Positions 51,801 to 60,162 of a DNA stretch of 64,000 nt are shown here, in pieces. The position numbers were made by a program, and so were the translations under genes. The notes beneath the pieces are model-generated. The model saw only the letters and a program-made list of their open reading frames with translations. It was not told the origin of the DNA and made no database searches. The stretch is from NCBI RefSeq assembly GCF_002844375.1, contig NZ_CP024199.1, positions 1,066,001 to 1,130,000 of the forward strand, given 5' to 3'. Position 1 is the stretch's first letter. Each line of letters starts with the position of its first letter. This DNA is from Thalassospira marina. Lineage in GTDB: Bacteria > Pseudomonadota > Alphaproteobacteria > Rhodospirillales > Thalassospiraceae.

Positions 51801-51962
51801 CGTGTGGCCGTGGGTACTGGCGTGATGGGCGGTATGATCGCGGCAACGGTTCTGGCGATCTTTTTCGTGCCGCTGTTCTTTATGGTGATTGTCGGCACCT
51901 TCAGCCGCAAGGATCGCCAGAAAAAGGACAAACCGGTCGCTGATGACAGCCCGGCCCTGTAA
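48816..51962 (+). CDS. RND multidrug efflux transporter (AcrB/MexB-like)
   Basis: This 1048-residue inner-membrane proton-drug antiporter belongs to the HAE-1 family. The N-terminal FFIDRPVFAWVIALVIMLAG, two large periplasmic loops, and the paired aspartates of helix 4 in GLLVDDAIVVVENVERVM, which carry protons, are all present. The length matches AcrB. It forms an operon with the fusion protein. No OprM/TolC-type channel follows, so one encoded elsewhere must be shared. Three hairpins in a row end the operon. Confidence 0.95.
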   Translation: MAKFFIDRPVFAWVIALVIMLAGGLSILQLPIEQYPSIAPPSVQVTATYPGASAQTVENTVTQVIEQQMNGLDNLRYMSSTSDSTGRAQITLTFNSEADPDIAQVQVQNKLQAAMSVLPSQVQQQGINVTKSSGSFLMVVGFVSSDGNIGSHDLADFVANTIKDPVSRVNGVGSVQVFGAQHAMRVWLDPYKLISYGLSVSDVRTAIEDQNTEVSAGQIGGAPSVEGQQINATITAQSRLQTPEEFSNILLRVNTDGSQVRLGDVARVEIGAESYNIVARYNGKDAVGIGINLATGANALDTAEAVKSRVAELQAYMPAGVEIVYPYDTTPFVKISIEEVVHTLVEAVVLVFLVMFLFLQNWRATLIPTIAVPVVLLGTFGVLAAFGYSINTLTMFGLVLAIGLLVDDAIVVVENVERVMFEDGLSPRDATRKSMEQITGALIGIALVLSAVFIPMAFFSGSTGAIYRQFSITIVSAMVLSVVVAIVLTPALCATLLKNAHHDPYSRKGFFGLFNRGFDKTNTFYQGSVGHVVQRKWRYLTVYVLLVGALGYLFTQLPTSFLPDEDQGIMFSMVQLPAGASQERTLGVLKKVEGHFMNDEKDNVNGIFTVAGFSFAGSGQNAGIAFVSLKDWSQRTEPQQAVKAIIGRAYGFFAQIKEGMVFAFTPPAIVELGTANGFDMQLVDRGAVGHDALIAARNQLLGMAAQNPAVQGVRPNGLNDMPEFQVNIDQEKAKALGVSIGDINDTLSAAWGSSYVNDFMEKGRVKKVYIQADAKFRMMPKDMDNWYVRNNQDEMVPISAFASTSWGYGSPRLERFSGLPSVNIQGQAAPGVSSGDAMNAMADMVSKLPDGIGLEWTGLSYEERAAGDQAPALYALSVIVVFLCLAALYESWSIPVSVMLVVPLGVLGAVGAAMLRGLPDDVYFQVALLTTIGLSAKNAILIVEFARDLYEDGMGLLEATVEAARQRLRPIIMTSMAFTLGVLPLAISTGAGAAARVAVGTGVMGGMIAATVLAIFFVPLFFMVIVGTFSRKDRQKKDKPVADDSPAL

Positions 51963-51972
51963 CTGACTTTGC

Positions 51973-52000
51973 GGGACTGGCGGTTTTTCCTGCCAGTCCC
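51973..52000 (+). terminator. First hairpin after the RND operon
   Basis: GGGACTGGC (51973-51981) pairs perfectly with GCCAGTCCC (51992-52000). No T run follows, so it may only protect the 3' end. Confidence 0.5.
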
Positions 52001-52009
52001 CGACATACA

Positions 52010-52044
52010 AAAGCCGGTCCGTTGATACCGGACCGGCTTTGTTC
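52010..52044. terminator. Second hairpin after the RND operon
   Basis: AAAGCCGGTCCG (52010-52021) pairs with CGGACCGGCTTT (52029-52040) with a 7-nt loop. The A and T ends suggest function in either direction. Confidence 0.65.
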
Positions 52045-52113
52045 CCGCGCTCTCGACGGTCTGCAGAATAATCTGCTAGTCCCCCGACCCCGCCGTCGGA
52101 TGCGCGTGGCAAG

Positions 52114-52146
52114 GAGCCGGTGCAAACGCACCGGCTCTTTTGTTTT
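52114..52146 (+). terminator. Strong terminator, third hairpin after the RND operon
   Basis: GAGCCGGTGC (52114-52123) and GCACCGGCTC (52128-52137) form a perfect 10-bp stem with loop AAAC, then TTTTGTTTT. Confidence 0.9.
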
Positions 52147-52432
52147 GGCCAAATGTGCGGGGGTCGTCAAGGTCCGATATAACCTGAACGACTGTATAGA
52201 AACGTTTTAGTGCCATCGGATAGGTGGAACCACCGGCCTTTTCCCGCGTTGTTAAAGGACATACCCGGTTTCGGGTTGCGCACGCAAATTTGTGCGATTG
52301 CAGGCCACTTTCTTCCTTTTATTGTGCTTTGCCGTCCTGGCGGGGTGACAATTTCCGACAGATTCTGTTCTTTGGCGACCTGTGCCGAAACCGCGATCCT
52401 GACTGTTCATTTCCTGTTTCAAAGGAGACATC
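52147..52432. other. Gap before poxB
   Basis: This 286-bp gap follows the third hairpin. No gene is convincing. A promoter for poxB should lie here but no strong box pair is clear; AAAGGAG lies just before the start at 52433. Confidence 0.45.
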
Positions 52433-54163
52433 ATGTCGCGCACCATTGCTGAAACCATCGTTGACATGCTGGCCGATGCCGGGGTGAAACGCCTTTATGC
52501 GGTCACCGGCGACAGCCTTAATCTGTTAAATGATGCCGTGCGCCGTGATGGCCGGATCGACTGGATCCATGTTCGCCACGAAGAAGCCGGTGCCTATGCC
52601 GCCATGGCCGAGGGCGTTTTGGGTGGGCTTGGCTGTTGTGCGGGCAGTTCCGGCCCCGGTCATGTCCATCTGATCAATGGTCTTTACGATGCGCATCGTT
52701 GGGGTGCGCCGGTTATTGCCCTGCCATCCACCATTGATCGTGCCGATTACGGCATGGAATCGTTTCAGGAAACCGACCTTGCCATGTTTGATGGCTGCAG
52801 CTGGTATAACGAGCTTGCCCAAATCCCCGAACAGGCCCCCCGCATGCTCCAGCAGGCGCTGCAAAATGCCATCACCCGCAAGGGCGTTGGTGTTTTTGGC
52901 TATAGCGGCGATATTTTGCCGCTGGATCTGCCTGAAACCGCTATTGCGTCGCCGGTTTATCGCCCGCAAACCGTGTTGCGCCCTGATGATGGCGCACTGG
53001 ATGATCTGGCAAAAATGCTGGCCGGGGCCAAACGCCCGTTAATTTATGGCGGTATGGGCTGTGATGATGCCCGTGCCCAGGTTCGTGAACTTGCCCGCCG
53101 CCTCAATGCGCCGGTGGGTTGGACGCTCAAGGGTAAAATGGCGCTGGAACATGACAATCCAAACGGCATTGGCATGACCGGCTTTATCGGGGGCAAGGCC
53201 TGTGCCGATGCCATTGCCAAGGCCGATGTCGTCTTGCTGTTGGGAACCGACTTCCCGTGGAAGGATTTCCTGCAAACCGATGCCCGCATTGCCCAGGTTT
53301 TAACCCATGGCGAACGGCTGGGGCGGCGCACCCATGTTGAAATGGGGTTGGTGGGCGATGTGCGTGCAACGCTGGATGCCCTGTTGCCCCGCCTTGAAAA
53401 CCGCGATGATGACAGCTTCCTGCAAGACAGGCTAAAGGCTGCGCAGTCCGATCGCGATAATCTGGTACATCATGCACAAAAACCGGGAAAAACCGGCGAA
53501 ATCAGTCCGGAATATCTGACAACAGCGATCAGCAACCTTGCCGATGACGATGCCATTTTCACCGCCGATACCGGCATGACCACGGTGTGGGCCGCGCGTT
53601 ATATCGCCAGCACCGGCAAGCGCAGTTTTATGGGGTCATTCTCGCATGGCTCCATGGCCAATGCGATGCCCCAGGCGATGGGGGCGGCACTGGCCGGTAA
53701 TGGCCGCCAAACCATTGCGTTGTGCGGCGATGGTGGTTTGTCGATGCTGATGGGTGATCTTGCCACCATCGGGCAATATCAGTTGCCGGTTAAAATGGTG
53801 GTCTATAACAATTCCAGCCTTGGCATGGTTGAAATTGAAATGCAGCTTGCCGGTCTGCCCAATTATCAAACCGAAATGACCAACCCCGACTTCGCCCGCA
53901 TTGCCGAGGCCTGCGGCATTCGTGGCCTGCGGGTGGAAGACCCGGAAAAACTTGACGATGCCCTGCACATGGCAATGAACCATAACGGCCCGGTATTGCT
54001 GGATGTGCAAACAGACCGTTATGCCGTTGCCATGCCGCCCCATACATCCGCCGGGCAATTGGGCAAATACGCGCTTAGCGAAGCCAAAATGGTCTTGAAT
54101 GGCCGGGGTGCCGAAGTGATCGACCAGATCACCACCAATTTCAAATATCTGCGCGATTTATAA
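52433..54163 (+). CDS. poxB: Pyruvate:quinone oxidoreductase (PoxB-like)
   Basis: The 576-residue thiamine diphosphate and FAD enzyme converts pyruvate to acetate and CO2, passing electrons to quinone at the membrane. The N-terminal VTGDSLNLLNDAV and HVRHEEAGAYAAMAEG with the catalytic glutamate, the central Rossmann-like region, and the ThDP motif CGDGGLSMLMGDL ending VVYNN are all in order. The length matches E. coli PoxB. Other ThDP decarboxylases are possible, but VRHEEAGAYAA and the overall layout favour PoxB. Confidence 0.87.
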   Translation: MSRTIAETIVDMLADAGVKRLYAVTGDSLNLLNDAVRRDGRIDWIHVRHEEAGAYAAMAEGVLGGLGCCAGSSGPGHVHLINGLYDAHRWGAPVIALPSTIDRADYGMESFQETDLAMFDGCSWYNELAQIPEQAPRMLQQALQNAITRKGVGVFGYSGDILPLDLPETAIASPVYRPQTVLRPDDGALDDLAKMLAGAKRPLIYGGMGCDDARAQVRELARRLNAPVGWTLKGKMALEHDNPNGIGMTGFIGGKACADAIAKADVVLLLGTDFPWKDFLQTDARIAQVLTHGERLGRRTHVEMGLVGDVRATLDALLPRLENRDDDSFLQDRLKAAQSDRDNLVHHAQKPGKTGEISPEYLTTAISNLADDDAIFTADTGMTTVWAARYIASTGKRSFMGSFSHGSMANAMPQAMGAALAGNGRQTIALCGDGGLSMLMGDLATIGQYQLPVKMVVYNNSSLGMVEIEMQLAGLPNYQTEMTNPDFARIAEACGIRGLRVEDPEKLDDALHMAMNHNGPVLLDVQTDRYAVAMPPHTSAGQLGKYALSEAKMVLNGRGAEVIDQITTNFKYLRDL

Positions 54164-54414
54164 ATGTGAAAGCCCGATGAATGGCGGGACCGGGCAGGGA
54201 CGTGGCGGGGCAGAGCAGTGCAACGCATGTCAGGCCAATGCGATCCGCCCTGTTCTTCAGCACGCGCCGCATATCTTCGTTACGTATCACTGCGTTTTCG
54301 CGTCTCGCCTGTCCTCTCTTTTGCGCCATCACACCACCACCTTACCCCGCGCCTTTACCTCAATTCTCCCTGCCGTCCTCCGGCCCCGTTTGATGATCAG
54401 GAATGGAACAGCCA
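54164..54414. other. Gap between poxB and the FMN oxidoreductase
   Basis: This 251-bp stretch contains no clear gene, operator or terminator. A weak GCCCG/CGGGC inverted repeat near 54170-54193 has no T tract. Confidence 0.4.
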
Positions 54415-56091
54415 ATGAAATTCAAAGAAACCCTGTTTGGTGCTTTCATGGGGGGCAATGGCCCCGCGCGGGCCTTTTTGCCGTTTCTGGCTGTGGCGGG
54501 CACCATTGCCTGTGTGGTTCTGGCGGGGCGAAATGGGGCGTGGTTATGGGGGCTTGTGGTCTGTGTGCCTGTTTTGCTGCTGGCTTTGCATGATGTTTTT
54601 CAGCGCGATTATGCCATTTTGCGCAATTACCCGGTGCTGGGTTGGGCGCGCTATCTGTTTCAGGATTTACGGCCTTATCTGCGATCCTACATCGTTGAAG
54701 GCGACCTTGAAGGCCGTCCTTTCAGCCAGGATCAGCGCCGTCTGGTTTATGAACGCGCACGGGACGAGGAAGATAACCACCCCTTTGGCACCGAGCTTGA
54801 TGTTTACGCCCATGAATATAAATGGATCAGCCATTCCATCGCCGCGACCGAAGTGCCCGATATCGACCCGCGCATCACCATCGGCGGCCCGCAATGCAAA
54901 CAGCCTTATGAGGCGTCGATCCTCAATATCTCGGCCATGAGCTTCGGCTCCCTGTCCGCCCGCGCGATTGAGGCACTCAATACCGGCGCAAAAATGGGCA
55001 ATTTCGCCCATGATACCGGCGAAGGCTCCATCAGCCCCTATCACCGCAAGGGGGGTGGTGATTTGATATGGGAGATCGGTTCGGGCTATTTTGGCTGCCG
55101 GACGGAAGATGGCAATTTTGATGAAGACCTGTTTGTCAAAGCCGCCTGCACCGATCAGGTTAAAATGATCGAAATAAAACTTAGCCAGGGCGCAAAACCC
55201 GGCCATGGCGGGGTGCTGCCTGCGGCCAAGGTATCGCCGGAAATTGCCGAAACCCGCAAGGTGCCGGAAGGCAAAGATTGCATTTCACCCGCCTCGCACC
55301 GGGCCTTTTCCACCCCGCGCCAAATGCTGCAATTCGCTGCCCGCCTGCGCGACCTTTCCGGCGGCAAACCTGTTGGCATCAAGCTGTGTGTGGGGCATCC
55401 GCACGAACCCTTTGCCATTGCCAAGGCGATGCTGGAAACCGGGATTTATCTTGATTTCATCGTCGTGGATGGGGCTGAGGGCGGCACTGGTGCCGCGCCG
55501 ATAGAACTTTCAAACCATGTCGGCCTGCCGCTTTATGACGGGCTGGTGATTATGCGCAATGCGCTGGTGGGAACGGGCCTGAAACAGCATGTGCGCCTGG
55601 GGGCGAGCGGCAAGGTCCATTCCGGCACCGGCATTGCCCACGCCATCGCGCTGGGTGCGGACTGGGTCAATGCCGCTCGCGCCTTTATGTTTTCAATTGG
55701 CTGTATCCAGTCGATGAATTGCCATAAGGGCAATTGCCCCGTCGGCGTTGCCACCCAGGACCCGCGCCGCCAGCGCGGCCTTGTGGTCGAAGACAAAGCC
55801 GAACAGGTCGAACGCTTCCACCGCAAAACCGTACGCGCCGCCTTGCAAATCTCCTGCGCGGCGGGCCTCAAACACATCCACGACCTCGAACCCCACCACC
55901 TCTTCCACCGCATCAGCCCCACCGAAGCCCGCACGGCGGATCAGATTTACCCGTTCGTCGCCGAAAACCAGTTGGTCGATGCTCCGGAAGACACACCGTA
56001 TGATCTTTGGTGGAAAGCCGCCTCCGCCGACAGCTTTAATGTCGCCAAACAGGTGGGGGATGAGCATAAGGCTAAGTCGATGGGAGTATAA
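54415..56091 (+). CDS. FMN-binding glutamate synthase-like oxidoreductase
   Basis: The 558-residue protein has two N-terminal membrane helices (FLPFLAVAGTIACVVLAG and WLWGLVVCVPVLLLAL), then the FMN domain of glutamate synthase: ISAMSFGSLSARAIEALN, KPGHGGVLPAAKV, FIVVDGAEGGTGAAP. A CIQSMNCHKGNC 3Fe-4S type cysteine motif is also visible. It lacks the amidotransferase domain. Such stand-alone enzymes occur widely; the true substrate is unclear. I chose ATG 54415; ATG 54403 is also in frame. Confidence 0.83.
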   Translation: MKFKETLFGAFMGGNGPARAFLPFLAVAGTIACVVLAGRNGAWLWGLVVCVPVLLLALHDVFQRDYAILRNYPVLGWARYLFQDLRPYLRSYIVEGDLEGRPFSQDQRRLVYERARDEEDNHPFGTELDVYAHEYKWISHSIAATEVPDIDPRITIGGPQCKQPYEASILNISAMSFGSLSARAIEALNTGAKMGNFAHDTGEGSISPYHRKGGGDLIWEIGSGYFGCRTEDGNFDEDLFVKAACTDQVKMIEIKLSQGAKPGHGGVLPAAKVSPEIAETRKVPEGKDCISPASHRAFSTPRQMLQFAARLRDLSGGKPVGIKLCVGHPHEPFAIAKAMLETGIYLDFIVVDGAEGGTGAAPIELSNHVGLPLYDGLVIMRNALVGTGLKQHVRLGASGKVHSGTGIAHAIALGADWVNAARAFMFSIGCIQSMNCHKGNCPVGVATQDPRRQRGLVVEDKAEQVERFHRKTVRAALQISCAAGLKHIHDLEPHHLFHRISPTEARTADQIYPFVAENQLVDAPEDTPYDLWWKAASADSFNVAKQVGDEHKAKSMGV

Positions 56092-56156
56092 GGAGTAAAA
56101 ATTTAGATGGATTATTTTATCGGTGGAATGATTTTTTTATAATTTTCGGAGGTATT

Positions 56157-56837
56157 TCATTTTTTGAATTCGAAAAAATCGTTAAATTTGGAATTTTTAT
56201 GAATTTCATTTATTTTGTGAATTTTTCTGCATTTTTCGTCATATATTCTTTTGCTGAGTGTTATTTCTTTGACGTTTTCTCTGTTGTTTATGAGGTTAAT
56301 TATTTGGCTGTTTAGGATTTTTGTTATGCTTAATATATCGGAAGTCAAGTCGCATATTTCTGTGTGATCTTTTTTGAATTTTTCTTTGAGAGTGACGCTC
56401 CAAAAATTTAAATATCGATTGGACTTTCTTAGGTTCATCATGGAGTGATATAAAAAGTCCCACGATATTGTTAATTTATTTATACGTTGTTCCGAGCAAT
56501 CTCTACTCTCTTCTGGGACGCCCGGTGCAGGGCACATATGATTATATTGGAAAGTCATCTCATGCAGGATGTCTTCTATTTCATCGAAGCATGATAAATA
56601 TTTCTTTGCTGCTAGGTAAGCATCATCTTTCTTCTTTCCTTCCATCCAGCGATGATAAGTGTAAAAGGCAAAAATTACTCCTAAAAAGGTTGATAGACTA
56701 CTGATTATTTCAGTTATTTCAGTTATTTTAGTTTGATGTAGGAGGTTTTTTAGTAATCCTTCATCTAATGAAGCACCAATAACTCCTCCGGTAGTGAACG
56801 CTGCGAGTGTTAGGAATAGGAGGAATGATTTTTCCAT
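56157..56837 (-). CDS. AT-rich orphan membrane-anchored protein
   Basis: The 226-residue protein is unlike its neighbours in base content: the gene is strongly AT-rich, with many ATT, AAA and TTT codons. It has two N-terminal membrane helices (FLLFLTLAAFTTGGVIG and ISSLSTFLGVIFAFYTY) and a long helical, charged cytoplasmic part rich in Lys, Asn and Ile. No family is recognised. AAGGA precedes the ATG. Horizontal transfer, perhaps as an orphan phage or defence gene, is likely. Confidence 0.7.
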   Translation of the reverse strand: MEKSFLLFLTLAAFTTGGVIGASLDEGLLKNLLHQTKITEITEIISSLSTFLGVIFAFYTYHRWMEGKKKDDAYLAAKKYLSCFDEIEDILHEMTFQYNHMCPAPGVPEESRDCSEQRINKLTISWDFLYHSMMNLRKSNRYLNFWSVTLKEKFKKDHTEICDLTSDILSITKILNSQIINLINNRENVKEITLSKRIYDEKCRKIHKINEIHKNSKFNDFFEFKK

Positions 56838-56900
56838 TTCGTTCCTTTTTATATTTTTCCGTGTTTGGAAGAAGTGTCTCGCAGTATTCGCTATGGTGGT

Positions 56901-58070
56901 CTAAATCGAAATAACCCTCACCAACTTATCCAAAAACACCTCACACCTTACCAACTGATCGAGCGCGATAAACTCATCCGGTTTATGTGCCTGCTCGATA
57001 TTGCCGGGGCCGCAGACGACGGTGGGGATGTCGCCCAGTTCGGCGAAGATGCCTGCTTCGGTGCCGAAGCTGACTTTGCCGGTGGTGTTGGCCCCGGTCA
57101 GTTCCATGACGAGGCGGGTGACGTCATCGTCATCGCCGGTGGCAAGGCCTGCCACGTCCGACATGGTTTCAATTTCAATGCCGGCTTCGGGGTAGGTTTC
57201 GCGCATTTGCGGATGCAGGACGGTGTCGATATAGTCCTGAATGGTTTTGCGGATTTCCGCGCGGTCATGCAGGGGCAGGTTGCGATATTCAAAATCGAAC
57301 CAGCAGTTTTGCGGAATGATATTAAGCTGCGTGCCACCCTGGATCAGCCCGGTATGAACCGTGGTGTGGTTGGGCACAAAATCATTGTCGTGCGGGCCTT
57401 CGGTGCGGAATTTTTTGCCAAGCTGTTTTAAAAACACAATCAGTTCGGCGGCAAATTCAACCGCATTCACCCCTTCGCCCGGCAGGGACGAATGGCCTGA
57501 ACGGCCCGTCACATGGGCGCGGCCGGAAAACTTGCCTTTATGCTGGGTAATCACCTGCATGCTGGTCGGCTCGCCAACAATGCACATGGCCGGTTTGCAA
57601 TTGAGGTCGTTGATCATTTCAACAAGGCGCGGCGCACCGATGCAGCCAATTTCCTCGTCATAGGTAAAAGCGATATGGATGGGAACGCGCAGATTTGCTT
57701 TGGCGAAATCCTCCGCCCGGCCCATCAGGCAGGCCAGAAAACCCTTCATGTCGCATGATCCACGACCATACAGTTTGTCACCGCGGATTTCGGTGGTGAA
57801 AGGGTCGCTTTGCCAGACCTGGCCTTCCACCGGCACCACATCGCTATGCCCTGAAAGGATCACGCCGCCGGGCACATCCGGCCCGATGGAGGCATAAAGG
57901 TTGGCTTTGCCGTGGTTATCGTCAAATACGGTATGGCACCGATAACCCAGACCTTTGAGGAAATCCTGCGCCTGGTTGATCAGGGCAAGGTTGGAATCCA
58001 TGCTGGTGGTTTTATGCGAAACCAGTTTCGCCAGCCAGTCCAGGGTCTTTTCGCTTGGTTGGGTGCTCAT
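56901..58070 (-). CDS. argE: Acetylornithine deacetylase-type peptidase (M20 family)
   Basis: The 389-residue zinc hydrolase removes the acetyl group from N-acetylornithine in arginine synthesis, or a related N-acyl group. The M20 motifs are SGHSDVVPVEG, YGRGSCDMKGFLA, TYDEEIGCIGA, and the late FGTEAGIF. The dimerisation domain lies around GRSGHSSLPGEGVNAVE. The start overlaps the nadK stop (ATGA), so the two are translationally coupled. Confidence 0.88.
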   Translation of the reverse strand: MSTQPSEKTLDWLAKLVSHKTTSMDSNLALINQAQDFLKGLGYRCHTVFDDNHGKANLYASIGPDVPGGVILSGHSDVVPVEGQVWQSDPFTTEIRGDKLYGRGSCDMKGFLACLMGRAEDFAKANLRVPIHIAFTYDEEIGCIGAPRLVEMINDLNCKPAMCIVGEPTSMQVITQHKGKFSGRAHVTGRSGHSSLPGEGVNAVEFAAELIVFLKQLGKKFRTEGPHDNDFVPNHTTVHTGLIQGGTQLNIIPQNCWFDFEYRNLPLHDRAEIRKTIQDYIDTVLHPQMRETYPEAGIEIETMSDVAGLATGDDDDVTRLVMELTGANTTGKVSFGTEAGIFAELGDIPTVVCGPGNIEQAHKPDEFIALDQLVRCEVFLDKLVRVISI

Positions 58071-58834
58071 TCGACAAACTGTTCCTTCAGGATGCGTTCT
58101 TCAAGATTGTGTTCCGGGTCAAATAACAGGCGGATATCCATGCTGGGATCTTCGCGGATGATGACCTTGGACACATCGCGAACCTCGGTATAGTCGGCCA
58201 CGGCGGAAACCGGGCGTTTTTCGGGTTCGAGAATTTCAAATATCACCTGTGCCCGTTCGGGCAGAAGTGCGCCGCGCCAGCGACGCGGGCGAAACGGGCT
58301 GATCGGGGTTAAAGCCAGAAGGCCGCTTCCCATCGGCAGGATCGGCCCGTGGGCCGAAAGGTTATAGGCGGTGCTGCCTGCTGGCGTGCACACCAGCGCG
58401 CCATCGCAGACCAGTTCGGGCAGGCGCTCCACACCATCAATTTTAATGCGCAGTTTGGCCGCCTGGCGGGTTTCACGCAGAAGCGATACTTCGTTAATCG
58501 CCAGCGCACACATGGAGCCACCATCCTTGGTGTGGGCCTCCATTTGCAGCGGATGAAGTTTGACCGTTTGGGCATCATGGATGCGTTCGGGCAGGTCTAT
58601 TTCGCGAAATTCATTCATCAAAAAGCCGACAGTACCGCGATTCATGCCATAGATCGGCACCTTGCGGCCGATATAGCGATGCAGGGTTTCCAGCATGAAA
58701 CCATCACCACCCAGGGCGACAATGACTTCGGCCTTGTCAGGCGAAACATGGCCATAGCGATGCTTGAGCCGGTACATGGCATCCTGGGCGATTTTTGTTT
58801 CGGCGGCGACAAAGGCAATTGAATGAATGTACAT
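58067..58834 (-). CDS. nadK: NAD kinase
   Basis: The 255-residue enzyme makes NADP from NAD and ATP. The signature VALGGDGFMLETLH, the NRGTVGFLMNEF segment, GSTAYNLSAHGPILPMGSGL and TPISPF are typical. It is somewhat shorter than E. coli NadK, as usual for alphaproteobacterial members. It leads the two-gene unit with argE; no terminator lies between. Confidence 0.92.
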   Translation of the reverse strand: MYIHSIAFVAAETKIAQDAMYRLKHRYGHVSPDKAEVIVALGGDGFMLETLHRYIGRKVPIYGMNRGTVGFLMNEFREIDLPERIHDAQTVKLHPLQMEAHTKDGGSMCALAINEVSLLRETRQAAKLRIKIDGVERLPELVCDGALVCTPAGSTAYNLSAHGPILPMGSGLLALTPISPFRPRRWRGALLPERAQVIFEILEPEKRPVSAVADYTEVRDVSKVIIREDPSMDIRLLFDPEHNLEERILKEQFVE

Positions 58835-59093
58835 TTTTTATCCGTCGAGGCGAGGATGGCCACACTGGCCCTTTACGACACACGATATGGATCGAAAAGC
58901 AGGCCCGCGCAATGCGCCTGCAAATAGAGCCCGATTGACATTGAATTGCAAGGGGCTGGCGAAAAAACACCAGTCATTACAGGCGCAAAAGGGGCCATTT
59001 TGTCGCACCATCAGGCACAGCTATTATTGACGTGAGGTGTAAAAGAGGTAACCCTTTGGCTAGCTGTGGTTAACTTGTGGCACATCGAACGAA

Positions 59094-59801
59094 ATGAGCG
59101 ATAGCAAACACCTCGCACCGCTGGTTCTGGGCGAAGATGATGATACCAATGACGGCTGGCGTCGTGGTGTGAAAAATGGCGAAAGCCGGCAATTGCGCGT
59201 GCGCATGCCGCGTGACCCCAACGGTACACGGCAAAAGCTGCTGGATGCGGGCTTTGCCGAAATCCGCCGTGCCGGGGTTGAGGCGGCATCGATTGCCAAT
59301 ATCATCGACCTTGCCGGTGTTACCAAAGGCGCGCTGTATCACCATTTTCGCAGCAAATCCCAGCTTGCCAATGCCGTGATCGAGGAATGCCTGCCTGCCT
59401 ATGTTGATGAAATCTGGCTGGATGGCCTGGCATTTGAGGAAGATGTATTGCCTGCCCTGATGGCGCAGGTCGATATGCTGGGCACCCGCGATGCCCCGGA
59501 AATTCTGGCACATGGTTGCCCGCTGGCGCGCCTGGCATCGGGCGCGGATGATATGGATGATGCCACGCGCAAACGTATCGACAGCGTTTATCGGTACTGG
59601 CGGCGCGGGTTGGCCGGGCATATCAGCCGGTCGCAATTTGGCAAATATGTGCGCACCGATATCCAGGCATCATCGGTGGCTGAATTTATCATTGCCACCC
59701 TGCATGGCTATCTTAGCCGCCCGCCGGTACTTCGCGGGGCCGATGTGCATGCGGCCTTTGCCGGGGAATATGCCCGCTATCTTAGCGGACTGCGCCCGTG
59801 A
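59094..59801 (+). CDS. TetR-family regulator with extended N-terminus
   Basis: The 235-residue regulator has a TetR helix-turn-helix at about residues 45-90 (TRQKLLDAGFAEIRRAGVEA, then GVTKGALYHHFRSKSQL) and a helical C-terminal domain. The roughly 40 residues before the HTH are acidic and look disordered, or the true start may be internal (ATG 59205). No neighbour is an obvious target; nadK is divergent and 259 bp away. Confidence 0.82.
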   Translation: MSDSKHLAPLVLGEDDDTNDGWRRGVKNGESRQLRVRMPRDPNGTRQKLLDAGFAEIRRAGVEAASIANIIDLAGVTKGALYHHFRSKSQLANAVIEECLPAYVDEIWLDGLAFEEDVLPALMAQVDMLGTRDAPEILAHGCPLARLASGADDMDDATRKRIDSVYRYWRRGLAGHISRSQFGKYVRTDIQASSVAEFIIATLHGYLSRPPVLRGADVHAAFAGEYARYLSGLRP

Positions 59802-60162
59802 TTTCCCGCTGAGTTATCACTGATTTCCTTCTGATATGTGCTGGTTGTGCAGGCTGATCCACCGGGTTGGCCGTGTGCCCGGGCCAGCGTTGCGCCGTTT
59901 TCAGGGCTATGTCTTGCCCGCGAATTTGGCGAACATCTGTCATATCCATCTTGCTCTGTAGTTGGGACGGGCTTATCTTTTGGTATGGGGTTATGGCCAC
60001 GCCCGGTATGCGGAATTTGCGCGCATCGGGGCGGACAAAAAATTGCGCATGGCGCGTGCCGGAAAGGGCAGGGATATTCATAAATCCCGCCTGCCAGCAA
60101 AGGGTTGCATGGATCAGGTTTGGTTCATGATGTTGGGGTTAAGGCATGGGTAAAGGGACACC
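59802..60162. other. Intergenic gap
   Basis: This 361-bp region follows the TetR gene. The short frames in it have no ribosome sites or recognisable products. No hairpin with a T run or repeat is clear. Confidence 0.45.
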
